A stretch of DNA of 64,000 nucleotides, from assembly GCA_963832965.1 (NCBI GenBank), contig CAWHVW010000004.1:1-64000 (forward strand). The letters run 5' to 3'. Position 1 is the stretch's first letter, and each line of letters starts with the position of its first letter. Made by a program: the position numbers and the translations under genes. The notes beneath the pieces were generated by a model that did not search any database, was not told the DNA's origin, and saw only the letters and a list, made by a program, of their open reading frames with translations. The stretch comes from CAWACP01 sp963832965 (lineage in GTDB: Bacteria; Acidobacteriota; Terriglobia; Bryobacterales; Bryobacteraceae). This document shows positions 53,808-62,084 of the stretch, piece by piece.

Positions 53808-55031
53808 ATGACACGCCGTACCTGTGCGATCACCCTCGCCGCCTTCTTCGGCCGCAACCTGTTGCGGGCCGGGCAGGAAGTACCGGCCGGACAGGAAATA
53901 CAGGAAGGCCCCGCGCCCTCGTCGGACACCATAGCCCGCCCCCGCCCATCCGCCGGAGCGCCTCCGCCGGCCGCGCCGCCCCCGCCCCCCGCCGCCTCTG
54001 CGCCCGAACCCAAAACAGCCATTCGCGTGAATGTGGAGCTGGTCAACGTGCTGTTCTCCGTGCGGAAGAAGGACAGCGGCGAACTCGTCCCCACTCTCAC
54101 GAAGGACGATTTCACCGTCCTCGAGGATGGCAAGGAACAGACCATCACCCAGTTCTCCCGCGAAACGGACCTGCCCTTGAAGCTCGGCCTGCTCATCGAC
54201 GTCAGCCGCAGCCAGACCCGCCTGCTGGGAGATGAGCGCGATGCCGCGTCGAAATTCATCTCCAGCGTCATGCGTCCGAAGAGCGACGAGGCGTTTCTGC
54301 TCTCCTTCGGACATGACACCACGCTCGAACAGGACTTCACCGATTCGGCCTCCACAATAGAGGCCGCGCTCAAGAAAGTGCAGGGCGACAGCGGAGAGCA
54401 GGGCGGCGGAGGAGGAAACCAGGGTGGCGGTGGTGGATACCCCGGCGGTGGAGGCGGATGGCCCGGAGGGGGCGGCGGCCGGTTCCCGGGTGGTGGCGGT
54501 GGACGTCATGGCGGCGGCCGTGGGGGCCAGGGGCAGCAGCACCACGCTGGAACCCGGCTATACGACGCTATCTATCTGGCCTCCAACGACGAACTGTCCC
54601 ACAAATCCGGCCGGAAGGCTCTGCTGCTGATCACCGACGGCAACGATCGCGGGAGCTACTACACGCGCAGCCAGGCCGTTGAGGCCGCCCAGCGCTCCGA
54701 CGCTATCATCTATAGCATCTATTACGCGGACACCGGAATGCAGCGTTTCGGACAACGCTCGTCCGACGATGGCGCCGCCGGTCTGGAAGGACTCAAGCAC
54801 ATGTCTGAGCAGACCGGTGGCCGTGCGTTCACCGTGGACAAGAAGCATCCCCTGCAACAAGCCTTCGCGAGCATTCAGGCGGAGATGCGCAGCCAGTACA
54901 CCGTCGCCTGGAAACCCGCCAACAAAGAAGGTGACGGCGACTACCGCGAAATTGAGGTGAGGCCGAAGAGCGCCAACTACGTGGTGCAGGCGCGCAAGGG
55001 GTACTACGCCACGGCGAACCAGGGATCGTGA
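53808..55031 (+). CDS. VWFA-domain protein of the Acidobacteria type with Gly-rich loop
   Basis: 407 residues. N-terminal signal-like start (MTRRTCAITLAAFFGR), Pro/Ala-rich linker, then IRVNVELVNVLFSVRKKDSG and TLTKDDFTVLEDGKEQTITQ, the block before the VWA. The VWA has GLLIDVSRSQTRLL (DxSxS metal site) and AFLLSFGHDTTLEQDF. A 60-residue Gly-rich insert (GGGGGYPGGGGGWPGGGGG and more) splits the domain. KALLLITDGNDRGSYYTRSQ and QAEMRSQYTVAWKPANKEGD close it. Role probably adhesion or protein interaction at the cell envelope. Divergent from the Cpx-like pair. Confidence 0.88.
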   Translation: MTRRTCAITLAAFFGRNLLRAGQEVPAGQEIQEGPAPSSDTIARPRPSAGAPPPAAPPPPPAASAPEPKTAIRVNVELVNVLFSVRKKDSGELVPTLTKDDFTVLEDGKEQTITQFSRETDLPLKLGLLIDVSRSQTRLLGDERDAASKFISSVMRPKSDEAFLLSFGHDTTLEQDFTDSASTIEAALKKVQGDSGEQGGGGGNQGGGGGYPGGGGGWPGGGGGRFPGGGGGRHGGGRGGQGQQHHAGTRLYDAIYLASNDELSHKSGRKALLLITDGNDRGSYYTRSQAVEAAQRSDAIIYSIYYADTGMQRFGQRSSDDGAAGLEGLKHMSEQTGGRAFTVDKKHPLQQAFASIQAEMRSQYTVAWKPANKEGDGDYREIEVRPKSANYVVQARKGYYATANQGS

Positions 55032-55040
55032 GACCGCCGG

Positions 55041-55487
55041 TTACGCAAGCGTCGGGCTGAGCGTGCTCGCCCCAACGGCGTCCGACATCGTGCTGCTCAA
55101 CACGCCCGTCTGCTCCAGCTCCTGAATAATGGCCAGAGCGGGATTGGTGGAGAGCGTAGCCGCGGAGGGCGCTGGCGTGTTGCCGCTTACCGAGGATGCC
55201 GCCGCGACCGGCGTGTACGCGGCAATCAACTGGCTGATCATGGTGGAGAAATCGGTCCCCGTCGAAGACGGCGTGGTGGCCGGATTCGCGAACTGCAGCA
55301 CCCCAACCGCGACCGAATCAGACAACAGGCTGCTCAGATCGCCGCTCTGCTGCATCGCCGAAAATTCCTGCTGCGCGGTCACGCCATTGGTGAGTCCCGT
55401 GGAGGGGGCTGACGCCGCCGGCCCGGTGAGTGAATCGAGCAGAGTTGATGGGTCGAAAGAGCCCAATCCGTTTACGGTGGCGCCCAT
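55041..55487 (-). CDS. Hypothetical Ser/Thr/Ala-rich protein
   Basis: 148 residues (MGATVNGLGSFDPSTLLDSL), with a strong ribosome-binding site AGGAGGAG just upstream. Low charge, rich in Ser, Thr and Ala, no signal peptide and no Cys. Short repeated runs such as TTPSSTGTDFSTMISQLIAA. Convergent with the VWFA gene, 10 bp apart. Function unknown. Confidence 0.6.
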   Translation of the reverse strand: MGATVNGLGSFDPSTLLDSLTGPAASAPSTGLTNGVTAQQEFSAMQQSGDLSSLLSDSVAVGVLQFANPATTPSSTGTDFSTMISQLIAAYTPVAAASSVSGNTPAPSAATLSTNPALAIIQELEQTGVLSSTMSDAVGASTLSPTLA

Positions 55488-55496
55488 AGACTCCTC

Positions 55497-56036
55497 CTAT
55501 TGATTCCCGAATCGACCCGAAGCAGTGTTTTGTAGATAGGAAAAAAGTACTGTTTTCGCCCTAGGGCAGGGCCGTGCCCCGCCTTCCGGACCCGTGGGGC
55601 AGGGCCGTGCCCTGCCTTCCCCCTGGATCTGTAGCGCCGCCGGGCTCTTCCGCGCCTCGCGAACCGAAATCAGGTAAACCGCCATGGCCAGCCCAACCAC
55701 GGCCAGCGCCATGGCAACCCCGATTGCGAGCAGCGAAGGCCGGGACACGGCGGCTCCCCCCGCATTCAACTGCCGGACCAGAACAACGTGGCGCCACGCG
55801 GACATAACGTTGACCACCACCCCCAGAACCAGCAGCGCGGTGCCGAACCAGACGGAAAGTCCGTAAGGCCCGCTGGGCACCCCCGGCTCCATAACGCGCA
55901 GGGATTCCAGGAACAGTCCGAACCGGGCCACCACAAAACCGAATCCCATGAGCGCGAGGCCCGTTCGGATCCACGCCAGAAACGTCCGCTCGGCGGCAAG
56001 ATAATCGCTGACCTGCCCGGTAGTTCTTTCCGTCAC
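55497..56036 (-). CDS. DUF202 (YidH-like) membrane protein with repeat-derived C-terminus
   Basis: 179 residues. The first 130 form the DUF202 core: RTFLAWIRTGLALMGFGFVV then GLFLESLRVMEPGVPSGPYG, three helices including LSVWFGTALLVLGVVVNVM and VAMALAVVGLAMAVYLI. The last 45 (RARPCPTGPEGGARPCPRAK and onward) read through a dispersed palindromic repeat and end in an odd frame, so are probably a recent addition. Family members are small inner-membrane proteins of unknown role. Confidence 0.85.
   Translation of the reverse strand: MTERTTGQVSDYLAAERTFLAWIRTGLALMGFGFVVARFGLFLESLRVMEPGVPSGPYGLSVWFGTALLVLGVVVNVMSAWRHVVLVRQLNAGGAAVSRPSLLAIGVAMALAVVGLAMAVYLISVREARKSPAALQIQGEGRARPCPTGPEGGARPCPRAKTVLFSYLQNTASGRFGNQ
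55561..55620. repeat. Palindromic repeat copies inside DUF202 gene end
   Basis: Two units, GGGCAGGGCCGTGCCCCGCC and GTGGGGCAGGGCCGTGCCC, of the array family. They are translated in the 3' part of the DUF202 gene. Confidence 0.85.
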
Positions 56037-56042
56037 TCGCGC

Positions 56043-56777
56043 CTACTTCCCTGCTTCCAGCCGCAGCGCGAGCAGTTCCGGCAGGCCGGCGTCCAGAATC
56101 TTCCGCTGGGCCGCGCGCACGTCGTAGCTGGTCCGGCAGAACGTCATGGTGCCTTCGTCGGAGTCCCACAGCATCCACGCCGCCCGCGGGTCGCCGTCGC
56201 GCGGCTGGCCCACCGAGCCCGGATTGATCAGCCAGGATTGGTTGGGTTGGATGGCCAGCGTCGCGGGAGTCGGCGACGGCCGGTCCAACCGCTGTGCGCC
56301 GTCCGGACGCCATAGAAACCCGCCCTGCAAATGAGTGTGGCCGAAAATCCACACGCGGCCTTCCAGATAGGGGCCAATCTGTTCCACGTCCAGTTCCGTG
56401 ATCAGATATTCGTCCTCGTCCAGCGGCGACCCATGCACCAGAATGAGACCGCCTTCCTCGATGGGCCCCGGAGGCAGACCGCGCAGCCATTCCAGGTTGG
56501 AAGGCTCCATGTGCTCCATGGTCCACAGCGCGGACAAGCGCGCCACCGGATTGAACCATTCCAGGTCCTCGAGGCCGGCGCAGGCTTTATCGTGGTTGCC
56601 GCGAATGATCACATCCACGTTCTGCCGCGCCCACGACGTCACCGCGTCCGGGTCCGCGCCGTAGCCGACAATGTCCCCGCAGCACAGCACCCGCTCGTAG
56701 CGGCCCTGGGCGTCCGCCAGCACCGCGTTCAATGCGTCCAGATTGGCGTGAATATCGCTAAGGATCAGATGGCGCAC
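56043..56777 (-). CDS. Metallophosphoesterase (YfcE/MPP_YvnB-like)
   Basis: 244 residues. The motifs run in order: HLILSDIHANLDALNAVLAD (DxH), VLCCGDIVGYGADPDAV (GDxxG), IIRGNHDKACAG (GNHD), ILVHGSPLDEDEY (GH) and WIFGHTHLQGGF (GHTH). These bind the dimetal centre. Family members hydrolyse phosphodiesters or dinucleotides; substrate not set. Overlaps the next metallophosphoesterase by 13 bp, which suggests one transcript. Confidence 0.93.
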   Translation of the reverse strand: MRHLILSDIHANLDALNAVLADAQGRYERVLCCGDIVGYGADPDAVTSWARQNVDVIIRGNHDKACAGLEDLEWFNPVARLSALWTMEHMEPSNLEWLRGLPPGPIEEGGLILVHGSPLDEDEYLITELDVEQIGPYLEGRVWIFGHTHLQGGFLWRPDGAQRLDRPSPTPATLAIQPNQSWLINPGSVGQPRDGDPRAAWMLWDSDEGTMTFCRTSYDVRAAQRKILDAGLPELLALRLEAGK

Positions 56778-57901
56778 AAGCGTATCAGGGAGACCTCCGC
56801 GGGAGCGCCCAGCCGCACCGGCAATCCCACCGTGCCGAGGCCCGTGGAAACATATCCAGCCGCGTGGTCAATCCTGTACAAGCCTCGCACATATGGAGTG
56901 TAATAGCGCGCCGGCGAAATATTGTGATGCAGAATCTCCACGCCGATCTGCCCCCCGTGGGTGTGCCCGCTCACCGTCAGATTCCACCCCTGTTCCGCCG
57001 CCACCGGCAGCACGTCGGGATTGTGCGACAGCAGAACATTCAGACATCCCGGTGCCATCAGCCGCTCGGCGCCCCGCAGATAGTGACCGTTGGAAGGCTG
57101 GTAATCGACGCCCGCGAGGTTCAGCACGGCGCTGCCAAAGCGTAGCGGGGCGGCCTGGAAGCGGAGAAACTGCACGCCCCGCCGGGCGGCCTCGGCGGCG
57201 GTATAGGCCTCCACGCTGGCATACGCTTCGTGGTTCCCCATGCAACCGAATACACCGGCGTCGGCGCGCAGCCGCGCAATCTGCCGGATGCACACATCCA
57301 GAGGATCGCCCAGACGCGTGATCAGGTCGCCGGTCATCAGCGCAATGTGCGCCCGCGTCTCGTTGGCCATGTCGATGGCCCGCTCCAACTGCTTCTCGCT
57401 GAGAAAAGCACTGAGATGGATATCCGACACCTGAACGATGCGCAGCCCGTCCAGATCGTGGGCCAGGCCAGGCACCGGCACCCGCACCTCGCTCAGCCGG
57501 AAATCGGCCCGGTGCAGGATTCCGAACGCCGTCACCACCGCGGGCGTGGACATCACCAGCGCCCCCGCGGTCCGGAACGCTTCCCGGCGATCCTCGCGAA
57601 ACGGCACCCGCCGCAGCGCCGCGCCGATCACCGCCATCCCCATGACGCACAAACCGGTAATCAGCGCGCTCCCCTGCGTCCACGTAACCACCCCGACCGG
57701 GAAGTGGCTGTAAACGCGATAGTAAAGCATCAGAAAGCCCGCCCCGTAGAGCGCCAGGCAAAGCAAGGTGGCCGCGTAAATAACCGCGCGCGCCCACCGC
57801 GCCTTCACTAGTCCTCTGGCCCACACGGCCAGCGCCAATTGCGCCGCAACGCAGATCAGCAGGAAAGCCAGATCGGGAAAAACGTGAAAATTACGAGGCA
57901 T
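56765..57901 (-). CDS. Membrane-bound metallophosphoesterase (YkuE/YaeI-like)
   Basis: 378 residues. Four N-terminal hydrophobic segments (about 1-110; LAFLLICVAAQLALAVWARG; VIYAATLLCLALYGAGFLML) precede the enzyme: LRIVQVSDIHLSAFLSEKQL (DxH), LMTGDLITRLGDPLDVC, GCMGNHEAYASVEAY (GNHE), LLSHNPDVLPVAAEQGW and LTVSGHTHGGQIGVEIL (GHTHGGQ). This is the UDP-diacylglucosamine/lipid-phosphate type of calcineurin-like phosphatase anchored outward or inward at the inner membrane. Co-transcribed with the gene downstream. Confidence 0.92.
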   Translation of the reverse strand: MPRNFHVFPDLAFLLICVAAQLALAVWARGLVKARWARAVIYAATLLCLALYGAGFLMLYYRVYSHFPVGVVTWTQGSALITGLCVMGMAVIGAALRRVPFREDRREAFRTAGALVMSTPAVVTAFGILHRADFRLSEVRVPVPGLAHDLDGLRIVQVSDIHLSAFLSEKQLERAIDMANETRAHIALMTGDLITRLGDPLDVCIRQIARLRADAGVFGCMGNHEAYASVEAYTAAEAARRGVQFLRFQAAPLRFGSAVLNLAGVDYQPSNGHYLRGAERLMAPGCLNVLLSHNPDVLPVAAEQGWNLTVSGHTHGGQIGVEILHHNISPARYYTPYVRGLYRIDHAAGYVSTGLGTVGLPVRLGAPAEVSLIRLCAI

Positions 57902-57960
57902 GCGGCGTCAAAATTTATAGGTACAACCACACCCGGGATGTGAGGCAGGCTCTCCGGGCC

Positions 57961-57990
57961 AGGTGGGGCAGGGCCATGCCCTGCCTTCGG
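57961..57990. repeat. Palindromic repeat copy
   Basis: GTGGGGCAGGGCCATGCCCTG then CCTTC; same stem as the array at 25955. Between the divergent metallophosphoesterase and PfkB kinase genes. Confidence 0.85.
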
Positions 57991-58055
57991 GTTACTGACC
58001 CATTGTACCGTCCTGCCACAGGTCGCCATTTTGCCGCCAGGATACAATTCGAGCA

Positions 58056-58973
58056 ATGTCATTAGTCGTCGTAGGTTCGGTCGCATATGACGCGGTGGAA
58101 ACGCCGCACGGCCGCGTGGATCGCATGCTGGGCGGAGCGGGCACGTACATCGCGTTGTCGGCCGGATACTTCACCCGGGTGGAAGTGGTGGCCATCGTGG
58201 GCGAAGACTTCGCCCAGCAAGACATCGATCTGCTGGCCTCCCACCACATCGATCTGGAAGGCCTCGAGCGTGTCCCCGGCAAAACCTTCTTCTGGTCCGG
58301 CGTCTATTCGGAGGACATGAACAACCGCACTACGCTGCAAACCGACCTCAACGTCTTCGCCGATTTCAACCCGAAGCTCCCCCAGCGCTACCGCTCCCAG
58401 CCGTATCTGGTGCTGGGCAACATCCAGCCGGCCCTGCAGCGCAGCGTGCGCGAGCAAATGAACGGGGTGCGCCTCGTCGGCGGCGACACCATGAATTACT
58501 GGATTAAGGATTACCGCGAGGAGTTGCTGGCCACCATCCGCGACTGGGATTTTCTGCTCATCAACGACAGCGAAGCGCGCATGCTGTCGGGAAAGAACAA
58601 TCTTCGCCAGGCGGCGCAAACCATCCTAGATATGGGGCCGAACACCCTGGTCATCAAGCGCGGCGAGTACGGCGCCATGCTGTTCCGGCGCGATTCGTAC
58701 TTCGTGGTGCCTGGATACCTGCTGGAAACGGTCTTCGACCCGACCGGCGCCGGCGACTGTTTTGCCGGCGGCTTCATCGGCTACCTGGCCGAACGCGGCG
58801 TCGATCTGAAGAGCGGCAGCGTTGACCGGCGCGACCTGAGCCGAGCGGTGATTTACGGCTCCGTGATGGGCAGTTTCTGTTGCGAGAAATTCGGCGTGGA
58901 TCGCTTCCGCACCCTCACCCGGGACGACATTGAAAAACGGTTCCGCGAGTTTCGTGACTTCACGGAGTTCTGA
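58056..58973 (+). CDS. PfkB-family carbohydrate kinase
   Basis: 305 residues. LVVVGSVAYDAVETPHGRVD then RMLGGAGTYIALSAGYFT match the start of PfkB sugar kinases. DWDFLLINDSEARMLSGK, LVIKRGEYGAMLF and DPTGAGDCFAGGFIGYLAER are the anion hole and catalytic-base (Asp in GAGD) blocks. Closest in style to ribokinase/adenosine-kinase-like enzymes; sugar unknown. Overlaps the following membrane gene by 20 bp; likely transcription unit with it and dapF. Confidence 0.92.
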   Translation: MSLVVVGSVAYDAVETPHGRVDRMLGGAGTYIALSAGYFTRVEVVAIVGEDFAQQDIDLLASHHIDLEGLERVPGKTFFWSGVYSEDMNNRTTLQTDLNVFADFNPKLPQRYRSQPYLVLGNIQPALQRSVREQMNGVRLVGGDTMNYWIKDYREELLATIRDWDFLLINDSEARMLSGKNNLRQAAQTILDMGPNTLVIKRGEYGAMLFRRDSYFVVPGYLLETVFDPTGAGDCFAGGFIGYLAERGVDLKSGSVDRRDLSRAVIYGSVMGSFCCEKFGVDRFRTLTRDDIEKRFREFRDFTEF

Positions 58974-60462
58974 AACCGCGCTGGCCCTCGCCGCGCTCGC
59001 GCTGTTGAGCACCGCATTCGTGTGGCTGGCCTGCGCCAACGGCTGGACCGTCTGGTATGGCGACGCCCAGGCGCACGTCAACATCGCGCGCCGGGTAATC
59101 GATTCGCGCACCCCCGGCATTTATCAGATCGGCACCGTGTGGCTGCCACTGCCGCACGCGCTCATGGCGCCGCTCGTGTCGAACAAACGGCTCTGGAGCA
59201 GCGGACTCGCCGGGGCCATCCCCGCCGCGGCGTGCTTCGTCTTCGCCGGATTGCTTCTGTTCGCCACGGTGCGCCGCGTCTTCGCGAGTTCGGCCGCGGC
59301 GTGGGCGTCTCTGGCCGTGTTCGCGTTCAATCCGAACCTGCTCTACCTGCAGGCGACGCCCATGACCGAGCCAATGTTCCTGGCTTTCCTCGCCGCGCTG
59401 CTCTACGCCACGGTCCGCTTCGCCGAATCGGATTCATCCGCCTGGGCGGCCGCCGCTGGCCTGGCCGGCGCCGCCGCGTCGCTCACCCGTTACGAAGGAT
59501 GGTTCCTGCTGCCTTTCGCCGCGGCCTTCGTCTTCGGGAAGGCGAAATCGCACCGTCTCGCCAAAGCCGTCCTGTTTTGCGCGATGGCCGGCGCCGGGCC
59601 GCTCTATTGGCTCGCTCACAACTGGTATTTCTGGGGCAACGCGCTGGAATTCTACAACGGCCCATGGTCCGCGCAGGCAATTTACCAGCGCGGTCTGAAA
59701 GCTGGTCTGTCGCGCTACCCGGGCGATCATAACTGGGCCACGGCCCTGCTCTATTTCCGCACCGCGGCCGTGAACGTTGCCGGCCTCACCCCGTTCCTGA
59801 TCGCCATCCCCGGCCTGCTGGTGGCGTTATGGCGGCGCGCCTGGTGGCCGCTGTTATTGCTTGCGCTGACGCCGCTGTTTTACCTGTGGAGCATGCACTC
59901 GGGCAGCGTGCCCATCTACGTTCCTTCGCTCTGGCCACATTCGTACTACAACACGCGCTATGCGCTGGCCGTCCTGCCGCTGCTGGCGTTCGCAGCGGGG
60001 GCCGCGGTGGTGCTGGTGCCCGGCGGTCCGCTCCGGCGCATCCTGGCAATGGCCGTCGCCATCGCGGCGCTCACTCCGTGGCTGCTGCACCCCCATCCCG
60101 ACAGCTGGATCTGCTGGAAGGAATCCCAAGTGAATTCCGCCGTGCGCCGCGCGTGGACCGCGCAAGCAGCCGGCACGCTCGCCCACGATTACCACGGCGG
60201 AGGAATCGTGGCATGTTTTGGCGATCTCACCGGCATCTTCGCCCGCGCCGGCATCCCCCTGCGCGAAACGTTGCATGAGGGCAATGTTCCGGCATGGGAC
60301 GCCGCCATGGCCCGCCCGGATCGGCTGCTCTATGAGGAATGGGCCGTCGCCCAGAAGGGCGACACTGTTTTCAAGGCCGTCTCCTCCTCCTCGCGCTACG
60401 CGCTGGTGCGTGCTATAAACGTGCCAGGCGCTCCCACCGTCTACATATGGAGGCGCGACTGA
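58954..60462 (+). CDS. Membrane glycosyltransferase-like protein
   Basis: About 502 residues from GTG at 58954; a TTG at 58930 is an alternative. About 11-12 transmembrane helices. The first loop (WTVWYGDAQAHVNIARRVID) holds an Asp cluster of the GT-C type, and QATPMTEPMFLAFLAALLYA and LTRYEGWFLLPFAAAFVF are typical of this superfamily. The C-terminal soluble tail (VACFGDLTGIFARAGIPLRE) lies outside the membrane region. Probably transfers a polyprenyl-phosphate sugar; acceptor unknown. Confidence 0.75.
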   Translation: MTSRSSETALALAALALLSTAFVWLACANGWTVWYGDAQAHVNIARRVIDSRTPGIYQIGTVWLPLPHALMAPLVSNKRLWSSGLAGAIPAAACFVFAGLLLFATVRRVFASSAAAWASLAVFAFNPNLLYLQATPMTEPMFLAFLAALLYATVRFAESDSSAWAAAAGLAGAAASLTRYEGWFLLPFAAAFVFGKAKSHRLAKAVLFCAMAGAGPLYWLAHNWYFWGNALEFYNGPWSAQAIYQRGLKAGLSRYPGDHNWATALLYFRTAAVNVAGLTPFLIAIPGLLVALWRRAWWPLLLLALTPLFYLWSMHSGSVPIYVPSLWPHSYYNTRYALAVLPLLAFAAGAAVVLVPGGPLRRILAMAVAIAALTPWLLHPHPDSWICWKESQVNSAVRRAWTAQAAGTLAHDYHGGGIVACFGDLTGIFARAGIPLRETLHEGNVPAWDAAMARPDRLLYEEWAVAQKGDTVFKAVSSSSRYALVRAINVPGAPTVYIWRRD

Positions 60463-60469
60463 CGCGAGG

Positions 60470-61261
60470 ATGCCCGTGAAGATACCGTTTACCAAGGCCC
60501 ACGGCGCGAGCAACGACTTTCTGCTCACGTGGGCCGAAGACGCCCCCGCGCGCGACCTTCCAGAGCTGGCGCGGGCCATCTGCGCGCGGCACACCGGCGT
60601 CGGCGCCGACGGCTGGATGCTGGTGGACGCAAGCGTGCCCGCGATACGCCTGTTCAACGCCGACGGCAGCGAACCGGAAATCTCCGGCAACGGCACGCGC
60701 TGCGCGGCGGCGCTGCTCTACCACGCGGGCAAGGTCTCCGGAGACGCCGTCCGAATCCGCACCGGCGCGGGCGTCAAGGAATTGCGCCTGATGGAATGGA
60801 GCGGCGCTCTCTACAGGTTCGAGATGAACATGGGCCAGCCGCTGGGCGGCTCGGTGCAACCGATTGCGACGGCAACGGGCACGGTGGAAGCCACGCTGCT
60901 CGACGTCGGCAACCCGCAGGCGGCCATCCTGTGCGCCGATTTCCCCACGAACTGGCGCGACCTGGGAGCGGCCATCGAGCGCCACGCCATGTTTCCCAAC
61001 CGTACCAACGTCTCCTTCGTGCGCGTGCTCGACGAACACACCATCGACGTGGTCTTCTACGAGCGCGGCGTTGGCGAAACCATGAGCTCGGGAACAGGCT
61101 CGACAGGCGCGGCCGCCGCGGCGATTCTGCGCGGCGTGGCAAAGAGCCCGGTGCGCGTCATCACGCCCGCCGGCGACCTGCACGTCCGCTGGACCGACTC
61201 TGCCTGGCTAACCGGCCCCGCCGAAATCACCGCCACCGGCGAGTACTTCGTGGGGCAATAG
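60470..61261 (+). CDS. dapF: Diaminopimelate epimerase homologue, one catalytic Cys replaced
   Basis: 263 residues. FTKAHGASNDFLLTW, CARHTGVGADGWMLV, EISGNGTRCAAALLYH (first catalytic Cys) and AMFPNRTNVSFVRVL match DapF. At the second site the family has ACGTGAC; here ERGVGETMSSGTGSTGA, with Ser in place of both Cys. Normal DapF uses a Cys/Cys pair to epimerise L,L- to meso-diaminopimelate for lysine and peptidoglycan. This protein may be altered in chemistry or substrate. Length is near normal (about 275). Confidence 0.85.
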   Translation: MPVKIPFTKAHGASNDFLLTWAEDAPARDLPELARAICARHTGVGADGWMLVDASVPAIRLFNADGSEPEISGNGTRCAAALLYHAGKVSGDAVRIRTGAGVKELRLMEWSGALYRFEMNMGQPLGGSVQPIATATGTVEATLLDVGNPQAAILCADFPTNWRDLGAAIERHAMFPNRTNVSFVRVLDEHTIDVVFYERGVGETMSSGTGSTGAAAAAILRGVAKSPVRVITPAGDLHVRWTDSAWLTGPAEITATGEYFVGQ

Positions 61262-61319
61262 CCATGTACGGAATCGCCTTCGGCGCAAGTTCTTCGCTGC
61301 ATCGACTTTGCAAGCACCC

Positions 61320-61347
61320 ACCGAACCGCGACAGTGATGGAGCGGAC
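61320..61347 (-). repeat. Dispersed 26-28-bp element, copy 6
   Basis: ACCGAACCGCGACAGTGATG then GAGCGGAC on the + strand, 59 bp after the dapF stop. The clearest copy of the consensus. Confidence 0.85.
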
Positions 61348-61389
61348 TTAGAGATGATCCCTTCAAAATCCTTCCCGGCGACAAAACAA

Positions 61390-61605
61390 ATGAGACGCAA
61401 GCCCAGTGTCCGTCAAATGAGAGAGGAGTACGACTTCGCCGGTGGCGTTCGTGGCAAGTACGCCGACAGCTATCGCGACGGAACGAACGTAGTCCTGCTT
61501 GACCCCGAGCTGGCCGCTGCCTTCCCGGACTCGAAGTCGGTGAACGATGCGCTTCGGGCGCTTCTCGCGATTGCGACACGGATTGAAGCTCGCAGGCGCG
61601 CATAG
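61390..61605 (+). CDS. Small protein, possible antitoxin
   Basis: 71 residues from ATG at 61390 (MRRKPSVRQMREEYDFAGGV); ATG at 61354 in the same frame is an alternative. RGKYADSYRDGTNVVLLDPE and LAAAFPDSKSVNDALRALLA are a pattern found in small proteins near toxin loci across many phyla. No toxin of matching type is adjacent on this strand; HicBA lies convergent to it. Function not established. Confidence 0.6.
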   Translation: MRRKPSVRQMREEYDFAGGVRGKYADSYRDGTNVVLLDPELAAAFPDSKSVNDALRALLAIATRIEARRRA

Positions 61606-61656
61606 TCGCCGCTCCTGGCAACCGGCAACGCGCGCAACCCGATCCCGCCGTCGGCC

Positions 61657-61869
61657 TCAGACCGGTAGTTCAACGTCGATCTCGCGAACCATCGACGTGG
61701 GCGAGCGCTCAGCATTCACGGTCTGCCAATAGACGCGAATCGCCTCGGATGCCCTGCCAGACAGTTCCTCCACGGACCTGCCGGTGACCAGAATTGTAGG
61801 AAGCTCCGGCACATAAGCGCTGTAGCTGCCGCCGCTGCCTTCGATAACCAGCGAGTACGTGCGAGTCAT
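61657..61869 (-). CDS. hicB: HicB-family antitoxin
   Basis: 70 residues. TYSLVIEGSGGSYSAYVPEL and LPTILVTGRSVEELSGRASE match the partial RNase-H-like HicB fold (SxxVPELPG, then TxEEA). No C-terminal DNA-binding domain, so it may act with the toxin rather than as an independent repressor. Starts 3 bp after the hicA stop. The type differs from the HicB remnant at 13973. Confidence 0.85.
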   Translation of the reverse strand: MTRTYSLVIEGSGGSYSAYVPELPTILVTGRSVEELSGRASEAIRVYWQTVNAERSPTSMVREIDVELPV

Positions 61870-61872
61870 TAT

Positions 61873-62067
61873 TCAGGTTCCTTGATACCAGTTTGCCTCA
61901 AAATTGCTCCGATACGTGCCGGGCCGCACATCATCGCCTGCCTTGCCCGACACTACCGTAATCCTGCCGTCGGGACCGCGGAACACCCGATGATCGCCGT
62001 TCGTTCGAACGTGCCGCCACTCGTGCGTTTCAAGCAACCTGACGACGTCACGAACCTTGAGCGGCAC
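61873..62067 (-). CDS. hicA: HicA-family mRNA interferase toxin
   Basis: 64 residues from GTG at 62067 (MPLKVRDVVRLLETHEWRHV); a GTG at 62088 overlapping the hpt stop would add 7 residues. The dsRBD-like fold shows RHVRTNGDHRVFRGPDGRIT (catalytic His in GDHR, normally GSHR) and VVSGKAGDDVRPGTYRSNFE (the GKxxDDVxxGTL block). Degrades mRNA when free. The order hicA-hicB is standard. Confidence 0.85.
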   Translation of the reverse strand: MPLKVRDVVRLLETHEWRHVRTNGDHRVFRGPDGRITVVSGKAGDDVRPGTYRSNFEANWYQGT

Positions 62068-62084
62068 CAGTCCAGCATATCCCC

